Assembly (NCBI RefSeq): GCF_907165205.1
Contig: NC_058191.1
Span: 19,734,064 to 19,798,063, forward strand
DNA from: Coccinella septempunctata
Taxonomy: Eukaryota > Arthropoda > Insecta > Coleoptera > Coccinellidae
Reading direction: 5' to 3'
Length of the DNA stretch: 64,000 nt
In this document: positions 54,516 to 64,000 of the stretch, one piece after another
How the letters are laid out: each line of letters opens with the position of its first letter
Position numbering within the stretch: position 1 is the first letter of the stretch
The notes under the pieces: model-generated
Databases searched by the model: none
What the model was told of the DNA's origin: nothing
The model's input: the letters and a program-made list of their open reading frames with translations, nothing else
Position numbers and translations under genes: made by a program

Positions 54516-54844
54516 AGCATTAAATACATATTATTACGATATGAGAGTATACACATAACATATACCTAATTTTTCAGCAGTCATCCCGACAATGAAACTT
54601 ACGGTATGATTTATTGAATCGTAAAAAAGTACAAACATCAGTACTGAAATTAGCTGTTATCGAAACTGTTTTATTCAATTTCTTACTACTAGCGGATAGA
54701 TAGAATCCGCCAAAATAGGCGAATTATGAATTTGATAACTCAACTTTCATAACCTCAATTATTGACGTTCGGAGGAAAAAGAAGGGTTGTGTGATTATGC
54801 TGAATGTTCACATTCATGCATCAGTATGACAAATTTATCATATA

Positions 54845-55132
54845 TGTTAGAATTGAATAAAACACGTGGTTGGTACTTTTTATTCACAAAGTAAGATGGC
54901 GGTCGGTTATCTAGCACGTGGAGGTGCTCTAACACAGGGTCAGGTACAAAGCGTATCGCCCGACCAGATAGTTCAAGTAATAGTCTATTCGGCCTGTGCC
55001 AAAGAGAGAGCAGGTAACATTGGAGCACAGAGTTCACAGAGCATAGGTTCTATACTCTTATTCTTCCTTCAACATTCGTCGTCGGACATTATCAGTATAT
55101 TTTAAGGGGGGTCAAATTAACATTTGCTAACA
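54845..55132 (-). repeat. 3' LTR of a gag-bearing, pol-deleted LTR element
   Basis: 288 bp, from TGTTAGAATTG to TTTGCTAACA, nearly identical to 57518-57805. TATA (54841-54844 and 57806-57809) is the target duplication. On the minus strand GTGAATAAAAAG supplies a poly(A) signal, which sets the orientation. Confidence 0.93.
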
Positions 55133-55431
55133 CGGCCATACTGACCACTGAAACGTCCTCGTTTCACTTACTAGGCATAAACAATATCTTAATATCAAAC
55201 AACATTGTTAAAGGGTGCTTGTAAACATAAAACAGTTGAATCTTTGTGTACATGGCTCTGTTTGATGCGCTGGCTCGCGCTGCGGCATTATTATAGGTGG
55301 AAAAAAGAGCCAAGCGAGAAAAAAACCACCACCGCTTACTGTTTACAGATCAGGTCAGCAAAACACTTGCAATTTCAAAAGTTGATAAAATTGTCATTTA
55401 CAACATATAAACTGTTAAATTAGGTTTGTGA
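55133..55431. other. Internal non-coding sequence of the LTR element
   Basis: No gene recognised between the 3' LTR and the minisatellite. Confidence 0.5.
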
Positions 55432-55912
55432 CATTGCACAGAAGTTAGCCTCTACTAGGGACTCCCGTCCGGGCCTTACTTGTCAATTGCACAGAAGTTA
55501 GCCTCACTAGCGACCTCCCGTCTAGGCCTTACTTGTCAATATCACAACTGTGAAATTGCACAGAGGTTAGCCTCAACTAGGGACTCCCGTCCGGACCTTA
55601 CTTCTCAATTGCACAGAGTTAGCCTCACTAGCGACATCCCGTCTGGGCCTTACTTGTCAATATCACTACTGTAAAATTACACAGAAGTTAGCCTCTACTA
55701 GGGACTCCCGTCCGGACCTTACTTGTCAATTGCACAGAAGTTAGCCTCACTAGCGACCTCCCGTCTAGGCCTTACTTGTCAATATCACAACTGTGAAATT
55801 GGACAGAGGTTAGCCTCAACTAGGGACTCCCGTCCGGACCTTACTTCTCAATTGCACAGAGTTAGCCTCACTAGCGACATCCCGTCTGGGCCTTACTTGT
55901 CAATTTTACATA
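55432..55912. repeat. About 60-bp minisatellite with higher-order 243-bp period
   Basis: Around eight units of the form GCACAGAAGTTAGCCTCNACT...GGGACTCCCGTCCGGNCCTTACTTGTCAA. Two alternating unit types (GGGACTCCCGTCC and GCGACNTCCCGTCT) form blocks that repeat almost exactly between 55435-55677 and 55678-55910. The 64- and 66-codon ORFs at 55480 and 55723 are by-products. Confidence 0.9.
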
Positions 55913-56129
55913 TTCGTATTTAAAGTACCGAAAACTTATCATGGAATTTCAAGTGCTTTGGAAAACATTCAACATAAAATGAACATGAGACAATACAATG
56001 GATCATAACATAACAATAAGAATCTCATAAGGAACAGTATAGAAAATAAAATCTGATGGACATGAGAATATTTCACTTCATCATGGCGCATCATTGAAAC
56101 TAGCACTCACTCATTACTATTTGCTTTTT

Positions 56130-56265
56130 TTTAGGCCAAGATCTCATTGGTTCTATTCTGGACTCCTACTCTTCTCAAGGCATATAGGTCATTTGGTAGG
56201 ACTGCTTGCACTTCGAAAGGTCCAATAAATGTTGGCTTCAGTTTTTCTTCATTCGATAGATGTCA
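56130..56265 (-). pseudogene. Pol C-terminal remnant of the LTR element
   Basis: The minus strand reads FIGPFEVQAVLPNDLYALRR followed by VGVQNRTNEILA, a gypsy integrase C-terminal GPF/Y-type module. No RT, RNase H or integrase core is present between here and gag, so almost all of pol has been deleted. Confidence 0.7.
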
Positions 56266-56599
56266 CCTGCCAGCGTTATACTATACTCCTGGATTGCTCA
56301 ACGGGAACATTTTACATTCTTGAGAGCGCTTGTCTTGTGTAAATCTTCATAAGAATTCACGTACAAAACAGATCAAACTTTTGCAATTGGTTTTGATTTT
56401 CCTGAAACATAACAAAGCGCCAGTATCTTATTTTCACTAGGTATGTTTCGACTAAGTTAGTCGACATGCTTGATATTTTTGTTATTTGACAACATTCGAT
56501 TTATTCAATACTTTACTAATCGCTCGTCCAATCCTGACAAGTCTAGATTCTAATCTAATGTGCTAATCGATTGTTACGAACACTGGGTAACTAGAGTTT

Positions 56600-57420
56600 G
56601 ACTGAACTTGTTTCTCTCTTTTTCTTAACAAAATAAGAATCTTCAGTATGTCCCTTTCTATCACAGAAATTACATTCAAGACTGGAATTTTCAGTATTAG
56701 AATTAAAACAACATTTCTTTACAATAATCTAACTTTCTATGCCTAAATTTTCCACAGTTCCTACAATTCCCATGAAAGGTTTTGTCTGATTCTGTTTTCA
56801 GTAGCTGCTTCATTTTTCTAGTTTTCTACTATTATCCACTAATATGGAGCGTCGGAATCCTATGAAGAAGGCAATTTCAGCTGCTGCATTTCATTCTTAG
56901 ATTCTTGCACTAATAATCTATTCTAAACTTCTACATTTGTGATATCATGTGCTATCAAGCTCAACACTATTTCCCACGGAAACTTTTCACAAAGTTTCCT
57001 GATCGAATTCAACTTGGCATGAGCATACTCTACTAACGAACTAAAATTTGCACTACTTATCAACATGCTAGCTTTAAGCCTCGTGGCCGGAGTTCCTTTC
57101 TCAGGGAACGCTATCTCTAAATTCCTAGAAAATGTTGACCAATTTCTAACGATCTGTTTCCAATTTTGATAAATTTTGGCTGCACGGCCTTTCAGGGCTT
57201 GCCCAGCTTTTAATACTACAACAGTATCAGACGTACCTGTTTCGAATTTAATTTGATCAACTTCCTCAATCCACTCCTTGGTTGAAAAGGATGTATCGTC
57301 GGGGTCAAACTGGGCTAACGATAATTATGCGGTCGCCACGTGGTCGGTGTCGTTCCTTAAACGAAATGGCTTCACTTTCTTCGGGAGCTTTGTTGAGATT
57401 TTGCTGGTCCATTTCGGCTT
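56600..57420 (-). pseudogene. Gag of the LTR element, decayed
   Basis: The minus strand from about 57420 gives a Gag-like protein: FSTKEWIEEVDQIKFETGTS, QALKGRAAKIYQNWKQIVR and AFPEKGTPATRLKASML, then zinc knuckles CRNCGKFRHRKLDYC (near 56770) and CNFCDRKGHTED (near 56660). Frameshifts separate them. It is typical of a gypsy-lineage Gag in insects with tandem CCHC motifs. Supplies the only large coding portion of this element. Confidence 0.75.
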
Positions 57421-57517
57421 ATTCTTGTAGATTCTCACAAAACACAAACGATTTTCACTCACAAAATAGGATCCTCAATTTCTTTTCTCGAAAGAAGAAA
57501 TTTAATCCCACTTCTGA

Positions 57518-57805
57518 TGTTAGAATTAAATAAAACACGTGGTTGGTACTTTTTATTCACAAAGTAAGGTGGCGGTCGGTTATCTAGCACGTGGAGGTGC
57601 TCTAACACAGGGTCAGGTACAAAGCGTATCGCCCGACCAGATAGTTCAAGTAATAGTCTATTCGGCCTGTGCCAAAGAGAGAGCAGGTAACATTGGAGCA
57701 CAGAGTTCACAGAGCATAGGTTCTATACTCTTATTCTTCCTTCGACATTCGTCGTCGGACATTATCAGTATATTTTAAGGGGGGTCAAATTAACATTTGC
57801 TAACA
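57518..57805 (-). repeat. 5' LTR of the gag-bearing LTR element
   Basis: Partner of 54845-55132; few substitutions (for example GATGG versus GGTGG near 57570). Followed by TATA. Confidence 0.93.
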
Positions 57806-57809
57806 TATA

Positions 57810-59039
57810 TAATATGTATTTGCAAGGATAGTAAACCTGATTCCATTCGTCAGAGATACAATATTGTGTATATCTGATGATTTTGTGTGACAAATGAAAA
57901 GCAAATACTCGAGTTATTTTTTAAAACATAAAGAATGCTATTTTAGTTCGAGTTTTGGGAATTATTTGGTTTCCGCATTTATAAAAGAAGCAATTTTTAT
58001 TCCATACAGTTAATATGGTGCACTTATATGAATAGTCACATGTTTCCATAGCTAGATAGGTTGGAGGGACCACTCAAGAACACAAGATGTCGGTGCGGGA
58101 GACAACCACGGATCGTAGACATAGGTTACTAAAGAAGTCTCAAGTATGAATACTGACAATCAATCAGGTGTAACAATAAATTATCGTTCTGGTACAGTTT
58201 TTGCCCAAAATAAGTACGTATTTCATCAAATATGGCGATCCATTGAATTTTGGATGTCCTTGTATTTATTGAGGTTATATTTCAAATTGGTATCAGATGT
58301 TCTGTACCAGAGCTATCATCCTTTGCACATAGCATGTAAGGTACAAAGTACCTATATGTGTACCGAACATGTAATATTGCAGTTTCGTTACACTATACAT
58401 AGCGAAAGGCGGACATAGAGCTCTCGTTGGAACGATAACGGATAGATCGTGTACGGAACTTTGCTATGTAACACGGAACGTTGCAATATGTATGATACGT
58501 TGATGATATGCAATTGTGTTTGCTGGGCACATTCTGTAGAACTGCTAATCATTACAACGGAGTTGAAAATAAAAGTGCAGTATTGAATTGATATGGCCAA
58601 TACATCCATAATTGAATTAAAAACAAAAAAGAGTTTTTCAATCAAGACACTTATTCCGCTATCACAATAGCTTTAGGTGGGTAGAGGTAAACTGAAATAT
58701 ATGGTACTGGTACTCTATTCTACAAATCTACAGGAGGTAGTGAGAGTTTCCAGAATATTCAGAGCAATTTCATTTTAGAGTTGGTGAAAATCGGACTAGA
58801 CAGTGTAATGGTAATTTTCGGAACGTTCAGAGCAATTACAGAGTAGGTACCACTCCGATGATCGGTCATCAAATAATATATCAAAGGAAACCTTCTATCA
58901 ATGCATAATGTTACGAAAACTATCATCTTCCCTTAGATTTCAACGAGTTGTTTCATATTTTGTTCCTTTCACATGCATTTTTTTTGGAAATTAGGTGTTT
59001 TTTGTTTGACGTTTTTTTTTGGATTGTTATTTTCATATT
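57810..59039. other. No gene recognised
   Basis: A 90-codon ORF at 58146-58418 has no recognisable domain. Repetitive short motifs near 58320-58530 faintly resemble the ends of the inverted repeat at 52.9-54.5 kb. Confidence 0.4.
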
Positions 59040-60079
59040 AGCAACTAAATTTTTTTTGGTGTAGCAGGGGGAAAATCTGCAAGACAGACGAACCACTCTC
59101 ATCTCCTGAGGGGGAACAGTGTGGGGTTTCTCACTCTCCTGAGCTCGAGACCCACTAAAAACCCTACTGCTTCTTGAATTTTGGTTCCGGGCTTCCTAAT
59201 ATCCGTAAGGTCCATTAATTCAGTTTACTAAATAATGCTTGAAGTTTTTTCTCCATTTCCCTCTCAATTTTCAACATTATCTTGTTGAAATTTTTTTCCG
59301 TGAAGATATCTAAATCATCGGCTGATTCAGATATCTTTTTCTTCTCCTGTTGACTGTTCACAGCCTGTTTCATTGTAAGCTTCTTCTGTCCTTCTTTTTC
59401 CTGGACGGGTTTTGGAGTCTCCCTCTTCTTTTCCTGCTCTGTAGGTTGGGTCTTCGCTACTTCCTGAATTTTTTGTTCAGAAGTTGTTGTTTTTGTTACC
59501 TTCTTTTTCTGTTCAACTGATTTTCGGGAATTCTTCTTTCTGGTCACCAACTTGAACTCGCTACATCCTTTGTAGCTAGCTGGATGGCCCTCTTCTCCAC
59601 ATAAGACGCATGTGGCATTTCTCTCTTCACCTTTTCTGGTGAGTGTGCAGTCGTTGCTGCTATGACTTCCTGAGCACTTCACGCATCTCCACGGGAAGGA
59701 GCATTTGTTCTGTGCATGTCCGTACCTTTGGCACCTAAAGCACTGGCTTGGACTTTCTGCCTTCTTTTTTGGTTCGACTGTAATACAAAGGTTGTAGAGT
59801 CGTTGGATGTCGAATATCTCCTTCTTTTGGGTTTTAACCAGATATAATGGTATCGGCTTTTTTGTTTTGTTTGATGTCATGTTAGACACCTCAGTATCAT
59901 CGATTCCCTGGAATTTCCGGTCATTTTTAATCAATTCCAGATCTGCGTCTATTGGAAGATGCCTAGTGACGTAAATTTTCTTTTCCTCTTCCATCTGGTA
60001 TGTGAAATACTCCTTTCCAAGTTGGTCGAAGAATTTTGTTATTTTTCTGTAGTCATCTACAGTTGTGGCTATAACACAC
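59040..60079 (-). mobile_element. ORF1-only jockey-like LINE copy
   Basis: A Gag-like ORF1 is followed, almost directly after its stop, by a LINE 3' UTR (59098-59180) without any ORF2 RT. The UTR (GGGTTTTTAGTGGGTCTCGA and on) is nearly the same as the UTR at 60080-60175 that ends the neighbouring LINE. The copy therefore abuts the 3' end of that LINE head-to-tail. The sequence after 59098 is the likely tail. Boundaries are approximate. Confidence 0.65.
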
Positions 60080-60159
60080 CCTCTCCTGAGGGGGAACAGT
60101 GTGGGGATTCTCACTCTCTGAGCTCGAGACCCACTAAGAACCCTTAACTGCTTCTTCAT
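59215..60159 (-). CDS. LINE ORF1 (Gag-like) with three zinc knuckles
   Basis: This 314-codon minus-strand frame has no stop. Residues 1 to about 28 are translated LINE 3' UTR, so the true ORF1 starts later and is N-terminally truncated. From about residue 30 it matches jockey-type ORF1: DYRKITKFFDQLGKEYFTYQ (PRE_C2HC-type region), then knuckles CFRCQRYGHAQNKC, CVKCSGSHSSNDC and CVLCGEEGHPASYKGC (about 140-200). A Lys/Glu/Gln-rich coiled-coil tail ends in SKLN. ORF1 proteins bind LINE RNA. The stop TAA overlaps an ATG (TAATG), as at ORF1/ORF2 junctions of this group. Confidence 0.8.
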   Translation of the reverse strand: MKKQLRVLSGSRAQRVRIPTLFPLRRGCVIATTVDDYRKITKFFDQLGKEYFTYQMEEEKKIYVTRHLPIDADLELIKNDRKFQGIDDTEVSNMTSNKTKKPIPLYLVKTQKKEIFDIQRLYNLCITVEPKKKAESPSQCFRCQRYGHAQNKCSFPWRCVKCSGSHSSNDCTLTRKGEERNATCVLCGEEGHPASYKGCSEFKLVTRKKNSRKSVEQKKKVTKTTTSEQKIQEVAKTQPTEQEKKRETPKPVQEKEGQKKLTMKQAVNSQQEKKKISESADDLDIFTEKNFNKIMLKIEREMEKKLQALFSKLN

Positions 60160-61608
60160 AGGTTCCGGGCATTTTGCCTATTAACCAGTTGATTCTTATG
60201 GTTTCTGGACTCTCACACGATCATAGTCGTGTTGATATTTGTATGCTGCCTATAGCTTTTATGGGTTAAGCTCTTCTTTGGTTACTTAAAATCCTTAACT
60301 GATCTCTCGGTCTTCGGTGGTAGGTTTTTGACCTTCTAGTTTCTTCTGTTGGATCATAGTCGACTAATCTTCGTAGTTCCTCATTTGGATGTTGTTTGGC
60401 TTTGTCGAATATCCTTTCCGCCTTTCTCTTCATCAATTCTGTAACTGGTTCCCATTCAAAGTCCTTGTAGATTTATTTGTTCCTAACAAACCAGGGTACG
60501 TCCATCGCCATTCTAAGGAGTTTATTCTCAGTGGCCTGTATTTTCTTGATGTGGGTCTTGGCTGTGAAGCCCCATGCCGCCGATCCATATGTGAGTTGTG
60601 GTCGCGCAATTGTTTTAATCATCGTCAACTTGATGTTCTTATTCATATGACTTCTTCTGCCTATGAGTGGATAAAGTTTACTCATTGCGGCTTTTGTTTG
60701 ATCAACTGCACATTTGATGTGGTTTTTCCATGTAAGTCCTCTGTCAAGCGTCACTCCTAGGTATGTTGCTTCATTTTTCCATTCAACCTCTTCTCCATCA
60801 ACTTCAAGGTTTTCTTTCATCCTCAATCTTCTCTTTTGCAGTAATATTGCTTGAGTCTTTCTTCCATTGATTTGGATTTTCCATTTGATGCACCATTTGA
60901 GTAATTCATCTATGGCTTCCTGCAGTCTCCGGTGTATGATCTCTGGGCGTCGATGTCTGAACGCTATTCCTGTGTCATCTGCGTACAAGGTGAGCATATT
61001 TCTAGCATTCTTCGGGATATCATAGACGTATATTACGTAAAGCAGAGTTCCAAGTACCGATCCTTGAGGCACTCCCGCTTCCAATTGTCTGGTTTGAGAA
61101 GTTGCTCCATCTATTTTCACATAAAAGTTTCTATTCCTCAGATAGTTCCTTATAATCTTGCGTAGCTTGGTCGAATAGCCTGCTTTTTGCATCTTGTAGA
61201 TTAGGCCTTCGTGCCATACTATATCAAAAGCTCTCTCGATATCCATCAGAACTAAACCTGTGGCCTGTTTGGTCTGCATTTCTTCGGTGACGTATTCTAT
61301 GAGCCGTAGTAATTGGAGTTCAGTCGAATGTTCTCGTCGAAATCCAAATTGTTCGGGTGGAATTATCTTCAACATTTCTGTTTCCTCATTCAGGCTTTTA
61401 GCGATAACCCTCTCGACGATTTTTCCTAGTGCTGATAGTAGGCTGATTGGTCTATAATTTTGAGGAAATTTCCGTTCCTTTCCAGGCTTGTTGAAAACTA
61501 TCATTTATGCAGTTTTCCATCTCTTTGGGTAGTATTCGGTCCTCATCACTCCGTTTGTTATATTCGTCAAGGCTGCTATTCCTTTTCTAGGCAATTTCTT
61601 CAACATAT
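60080..61608 (-). pseudogene. Jockey-like LINE ORF2: RT domain and 3' UTR
   Basis: Frame 61504-60473: NYRPISLLSALGKIVERVIA, GFRREHSTELQLLRLIEYV, VLMDIERAFDIVWHEGLI (first catalytic Asp), AGVPQGSVLGTLLYVIYVYD and LYADDTGIAF (catalytic ADD), then thumb and C-terminal motifs (TYGSAAWGF). A TAA at 60473-60475 interrupts the frame, which remains open below it for about 60 codons. An in-frame stop also sits just above the first ATG at 61504. The 3' UTR is at 60080-60175. It continues upstream at 63071-64000, the two parts being separated by the solo LTR. Confidence 0.88.
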
Positions 61609-63070
61609 TGTAACGAGAGTGTAGTTTTCAAACCTACCCCCTCATTTTAGAATAATTATTTTAGTTTTCATTTTTAAATAATTTCGTTTTGAATTAATTT
61701 TTCGAGAAATCTTTTCGAATTTCCAATTCAGGATTCCGACATCGTTCGGAATTGTAAACATACCGTACCGTTTTTATTCCGTTTTTATTCCCTAAAAACG
61801 ATGTCGCACCGTATAAAACATCCTGAATTGGAAGATAACCGAGTTTTTTTCTGTTCGCTAGCACAGATAAGTCGAAATTAAGACGTTTTCGTCGACGCAA
61901 ATTTACCGAATTTCGACTGTCGGGCACATCTGATTTCCGCACACCCCCTGTGGGTATAAAATCAGATGTTCCCCCGCAGGCCACTTCACTTACGATTGAC
62001 TTCTAATGATTCGCCGAATTAATACGTTAAAATTTCGCTTGCCGTGAATTACCGTCCGCCGTGCTTATTATTAATTAGTTTAGAATTTTCATTTTTTTTT
62101 GCTCTTATTAGTCCGGGACAGAATTTTTCTTTAGTTTTTTTTTTAATTATTGTTCACCATATTGGGTGATTGCCAGAAGTGCAAGTGGCCAAACAGAAAC
62201 TTAGGTAAGACGACACTCCGTTCTTTTTTTTTGTTTTACCATTGGAACTTCAGCCTTCCTTCATCCCTTCCTACCCCTAGTTTAAGCTCCACTCCTACTG
62301 CTAAAGCACCCCGCTGGCGTGGATACTCAGGGGGTGCGGAGGCACTTTGGAGTGGCCGAAAACCTTCCTTTATCCCTTCTTACCCCTAGTTTAAGCTCCA
62401 CTCCTACTGCTAAAGCGCCCCGCTGGCGTGGATACTCAGGGGGTGCGGAGGCACTTTGGAGTGGCAGAAAACCTTCCTTTATCCCTTCCTACCCCGGGTT
62501 AAGTTCCACCCCTATTGCTAAAGCACCCCGCTGGCGTGGATACTCAGGGGGTGCGGAGGCACTTTGGAGTGGCTAACCCTCTTTCCTTCCCCGTTGTTTC
62601 GACGCTCACTTCAGTTGTTATCGAAGAACCCCGCTGGCGTGGATACTCAGGGGGCGAAGAGCGCAACTAGGGGTGAGCTGTTGTAAATCTGTGCCGTCTT
62701 TCATCCCCTAACCTGGCTGAAGTCCGATATCTGTCCGTCAAGTGTACGTCTCAGGTTCTGGCTGGCGAACAAGTCCGTTAACCCCCGTATAACGTTTGAG
62801 ATCGGATCCAGTGTTATTCCGTCCGTCTTGCCCCTGTAAATTTCACCGATTTCGAGTCACTGTAAAACTTTTGTAGTAGTGCCATTTGTGTTCCCCTTTT
62901 ACGAATCGACCAATAAAAGATGTATACGTTGATTCTGCCTATCATTGTGCGTCGCTAACACCCTAGACACCAGGGAACCCTGTCTCCGGCTAGTAGCTGC
63001 CAGGGTAGGTTTGCTATTCTCCCTTAAAGAATAGCTGGCGCTCGAGAACACCGAGGAAAACCCCGTTACA
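61609..63070 (+). mobile_element. Probable solo LTR related to the young gypsy
   Basis: Begins TGTAACGAG and ends CCCCGTTACA, flanked by ATAT on both sides. LINE ORF2 coding continues exactly across it. Its last ~90 bp match, in reverse, the outer end of the young gypsy LTR (TTTGCTATTCT, AATAGCTGGCGCTCGAGA). AATAAAAG near 62914 is a poly(A) signal giving plus orientation. It carries about four 109-bp tandem units. No internal retroelement genes are present. Confidence 0.82.
62250..62670. repeat. About 109-bp tandem repeat in the solo LTR
   Basis: The core CCCCGCTGGCGTGGATACTC occurs near 62309, 62418, 62527 and 62629. Units include GCTAAAGC, TTAAG(C/T)TCCAC and GTGCGGAGGCACTTTGGAG. The last unit is diverged. 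Confidence 0.9.
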
Positions 63071-64000
63071 ATATAATTCGTTATCCTATCTTCTCCCGGC
63101 GCTTTCCTGTTTTTCAATTTCATTATGATCTCTTTGATTTCTGTTGGTGAAGCCGGTTTTGGAATGATTTCCAAAAATGGTTCCATCATCAGTTCTTCGT
63201 TTGCCTCCACTTCTTCTTCTAGATCTTCATTGTCATCATCATTTCTGTAATTTATTCTGGCTTCTCTCTCAATTGAGTCGGCAAGTGCTTCGGCTTTTTC
63301 AAGTCTCGTATATACCATTCCGTTTGCTCCATGCAGTGGAGGTATAACTGTCCGTTGCCGTCGTAAGCGTTTTTGCATTTTCCAAGCCGAGTGATCTATT
63401 GTATTCAGTTCCCTTCTCTCTCTGGTGCCATCTGTTATTACGCAGTTCTGTTAAAGCATTTTTCAATATCTGGCTATGCTTATTCAGTTTCTTCTTGTCT
63501 TCTTCTCTTTTTGTTGTTCTGTAAATTTTTCTGAGTCTTCTGTTCTTTTTTATAAGTTCCTTTATATTCCTTGGCGTATCTCCATGTGAATGTTTCGGAA
63601 TTGGTTTCCTTATCCTCTTGGTGCTTTCTTCATAGGCTTCTTTTATTTGATTTTCCAATTTTTCAACTGCTTCATCTAATTCATCCCGGGTGTTTATTTG
63701 GGGAATTTCCGTGATTCTTTCCTGAAGTAAATTCTTATATTTCTCCCAGTATGTGCGATCCTTGGTTTGTGTCTCTTCTTCGTTTCTTGGGCCATGTCCC
63801 AGTATGAATTCTATGGGATTGTGGTCTGAAGTTCCGTCTTCTATTGTATCAATGCTGATTACTTCAGTGATGTCTTTCATAACGACAATGTCCAGTACAT
63901 CGGGTAGTCCATTTACTCTTGGTATGTAGGTCGGTATATCAGGTCCTATCACAACTGCATTAAGTTTTTCAGCATAAATCTTTAGTCTTCTCCCGTTGGT
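63071..64000 (-). pseudogene. Jockey-like LINE ORF2: endonuclease end and linker
   Basis: The minus strand, from the right window edge: frame 63952-63299 with MIGPDIPTYIPRVNGLPDVL and a TSDHNPIEFIL block (SDHxP, the end of the apurinic endonuclease domain), then a basic linker and, after a shift near 63300-63380, RLEKAEALADSIEREARINY and IMKLKNRKAPGEDRITNYI, the block that precedes RT. Coding then runs into the solo LTR and resumes at 61608. The 5' part extends beyond the window. Confidence 0.88.

Noticed and set aside
54866..57778. Two almost identical 79-codon ORFs (54866-55105 and 57539-57778) looking like a duplicated gene
   Set aside because: Both lie wholly inside the two LTRs of one element; the repeat is the LTR and the ORFs have no domain.
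62150..62576. Repetitive proline/serine-type proteins (ORFs 62150-62389 and 62319-62576)
   Set aside because: They are translations of the 109-bp tandem units in the solo LTR.
59040..64000. Telomeric LINE array
   Set aside because: The head-to-tail pair recalls telomeric LINEs, but no telomere repeats or further tandem copies are visible in the window.

Overview
The window looks like repeat-dominated, AT-rich insect genomic DNA. The evidence is an env-bearing 17.6-like errantivirus (insect gypsy lineage), BEL/Pao, jockey-like and R2-like LINEs, a mariner, piggyBac and Helitron remnants. I cannot name the species. No complete host gene was found. Only a candidate pair of spliced exons near 48.7-49.0 kb looks like possible host coding sequence. 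Nearly everything else is mobile elements, many nested inside one another. Boundaries were read from terminal repeats, target-site duplications (TSDs) and coding sequence that resumes after an insert.

Layout. 1-5.4 kb: a gypsy RT scrap, a 95-bp-arm hairpin and a decayed Helitron (+). 5.4-7.8 kb: a 5'-truncated LINE (-). 7.8-9.1 kb: a 32-bp minisatellite split by a 1,137-bp foldback element with a TA duplication. 9.1-22.0 kb: one BEL/Pao element (-) cut into pieces by a Tc1/mariner-type remnant (9562-10324), a Ty3/gypsy element (12552-18315, 5-bp TSD GAACA, itself carrying a 5'-truncated RTE LINE with a 12-bp TSD) and two LINE pieces (19.3-21.8 kb). 22.0-25.9 kb: a second gypsy (+) whose integrase is interrupted by a 2.0-kb terminal-inverted-repeat element with remains of an unusual protein. 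25.9-27.9 kb: an R2-like LINE end and two foldback sequences.

27.9-48.0 kb is a four-layer nest. A mariner transposase gene (-) is split at its second catalytic-Asp motif by the errantivirus (28331-47204, TSD GGCA). The errantivirus gag is split by a very young gypsy element with 1.57-kb LTRs (29983-40508, -, TSD ATTC), and its pol by a 920-bp piggyBac derivative (41271-42190, TSD TTAA).

48.0-54.8 kb holds the candidate exons and several palindromic elements. 54.8-57.8 kb is a gag-bearing, pol-deleted LTR element (TSD TATA) with a minisatellite. 59-64 kb contains an ORF1-only LINE copy abutting the 3' end of a jockey-like LINE (both -). The ORF2 of that LINE is interrupted by a 1,462-bp probable solo LTR (TSD ATAT) related to the LTRs at 30 and 39 kb.

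Most element genes are broken. The best preserved are the errantivirus env frame, the gag and pol frames of the young gypsy (one in-frame TGA in its protease) and the 154-codon piggyBac N-terminal ORF. All calls are from reading the sequence. Family assignments rest on recognised motifs, and no database search was run.
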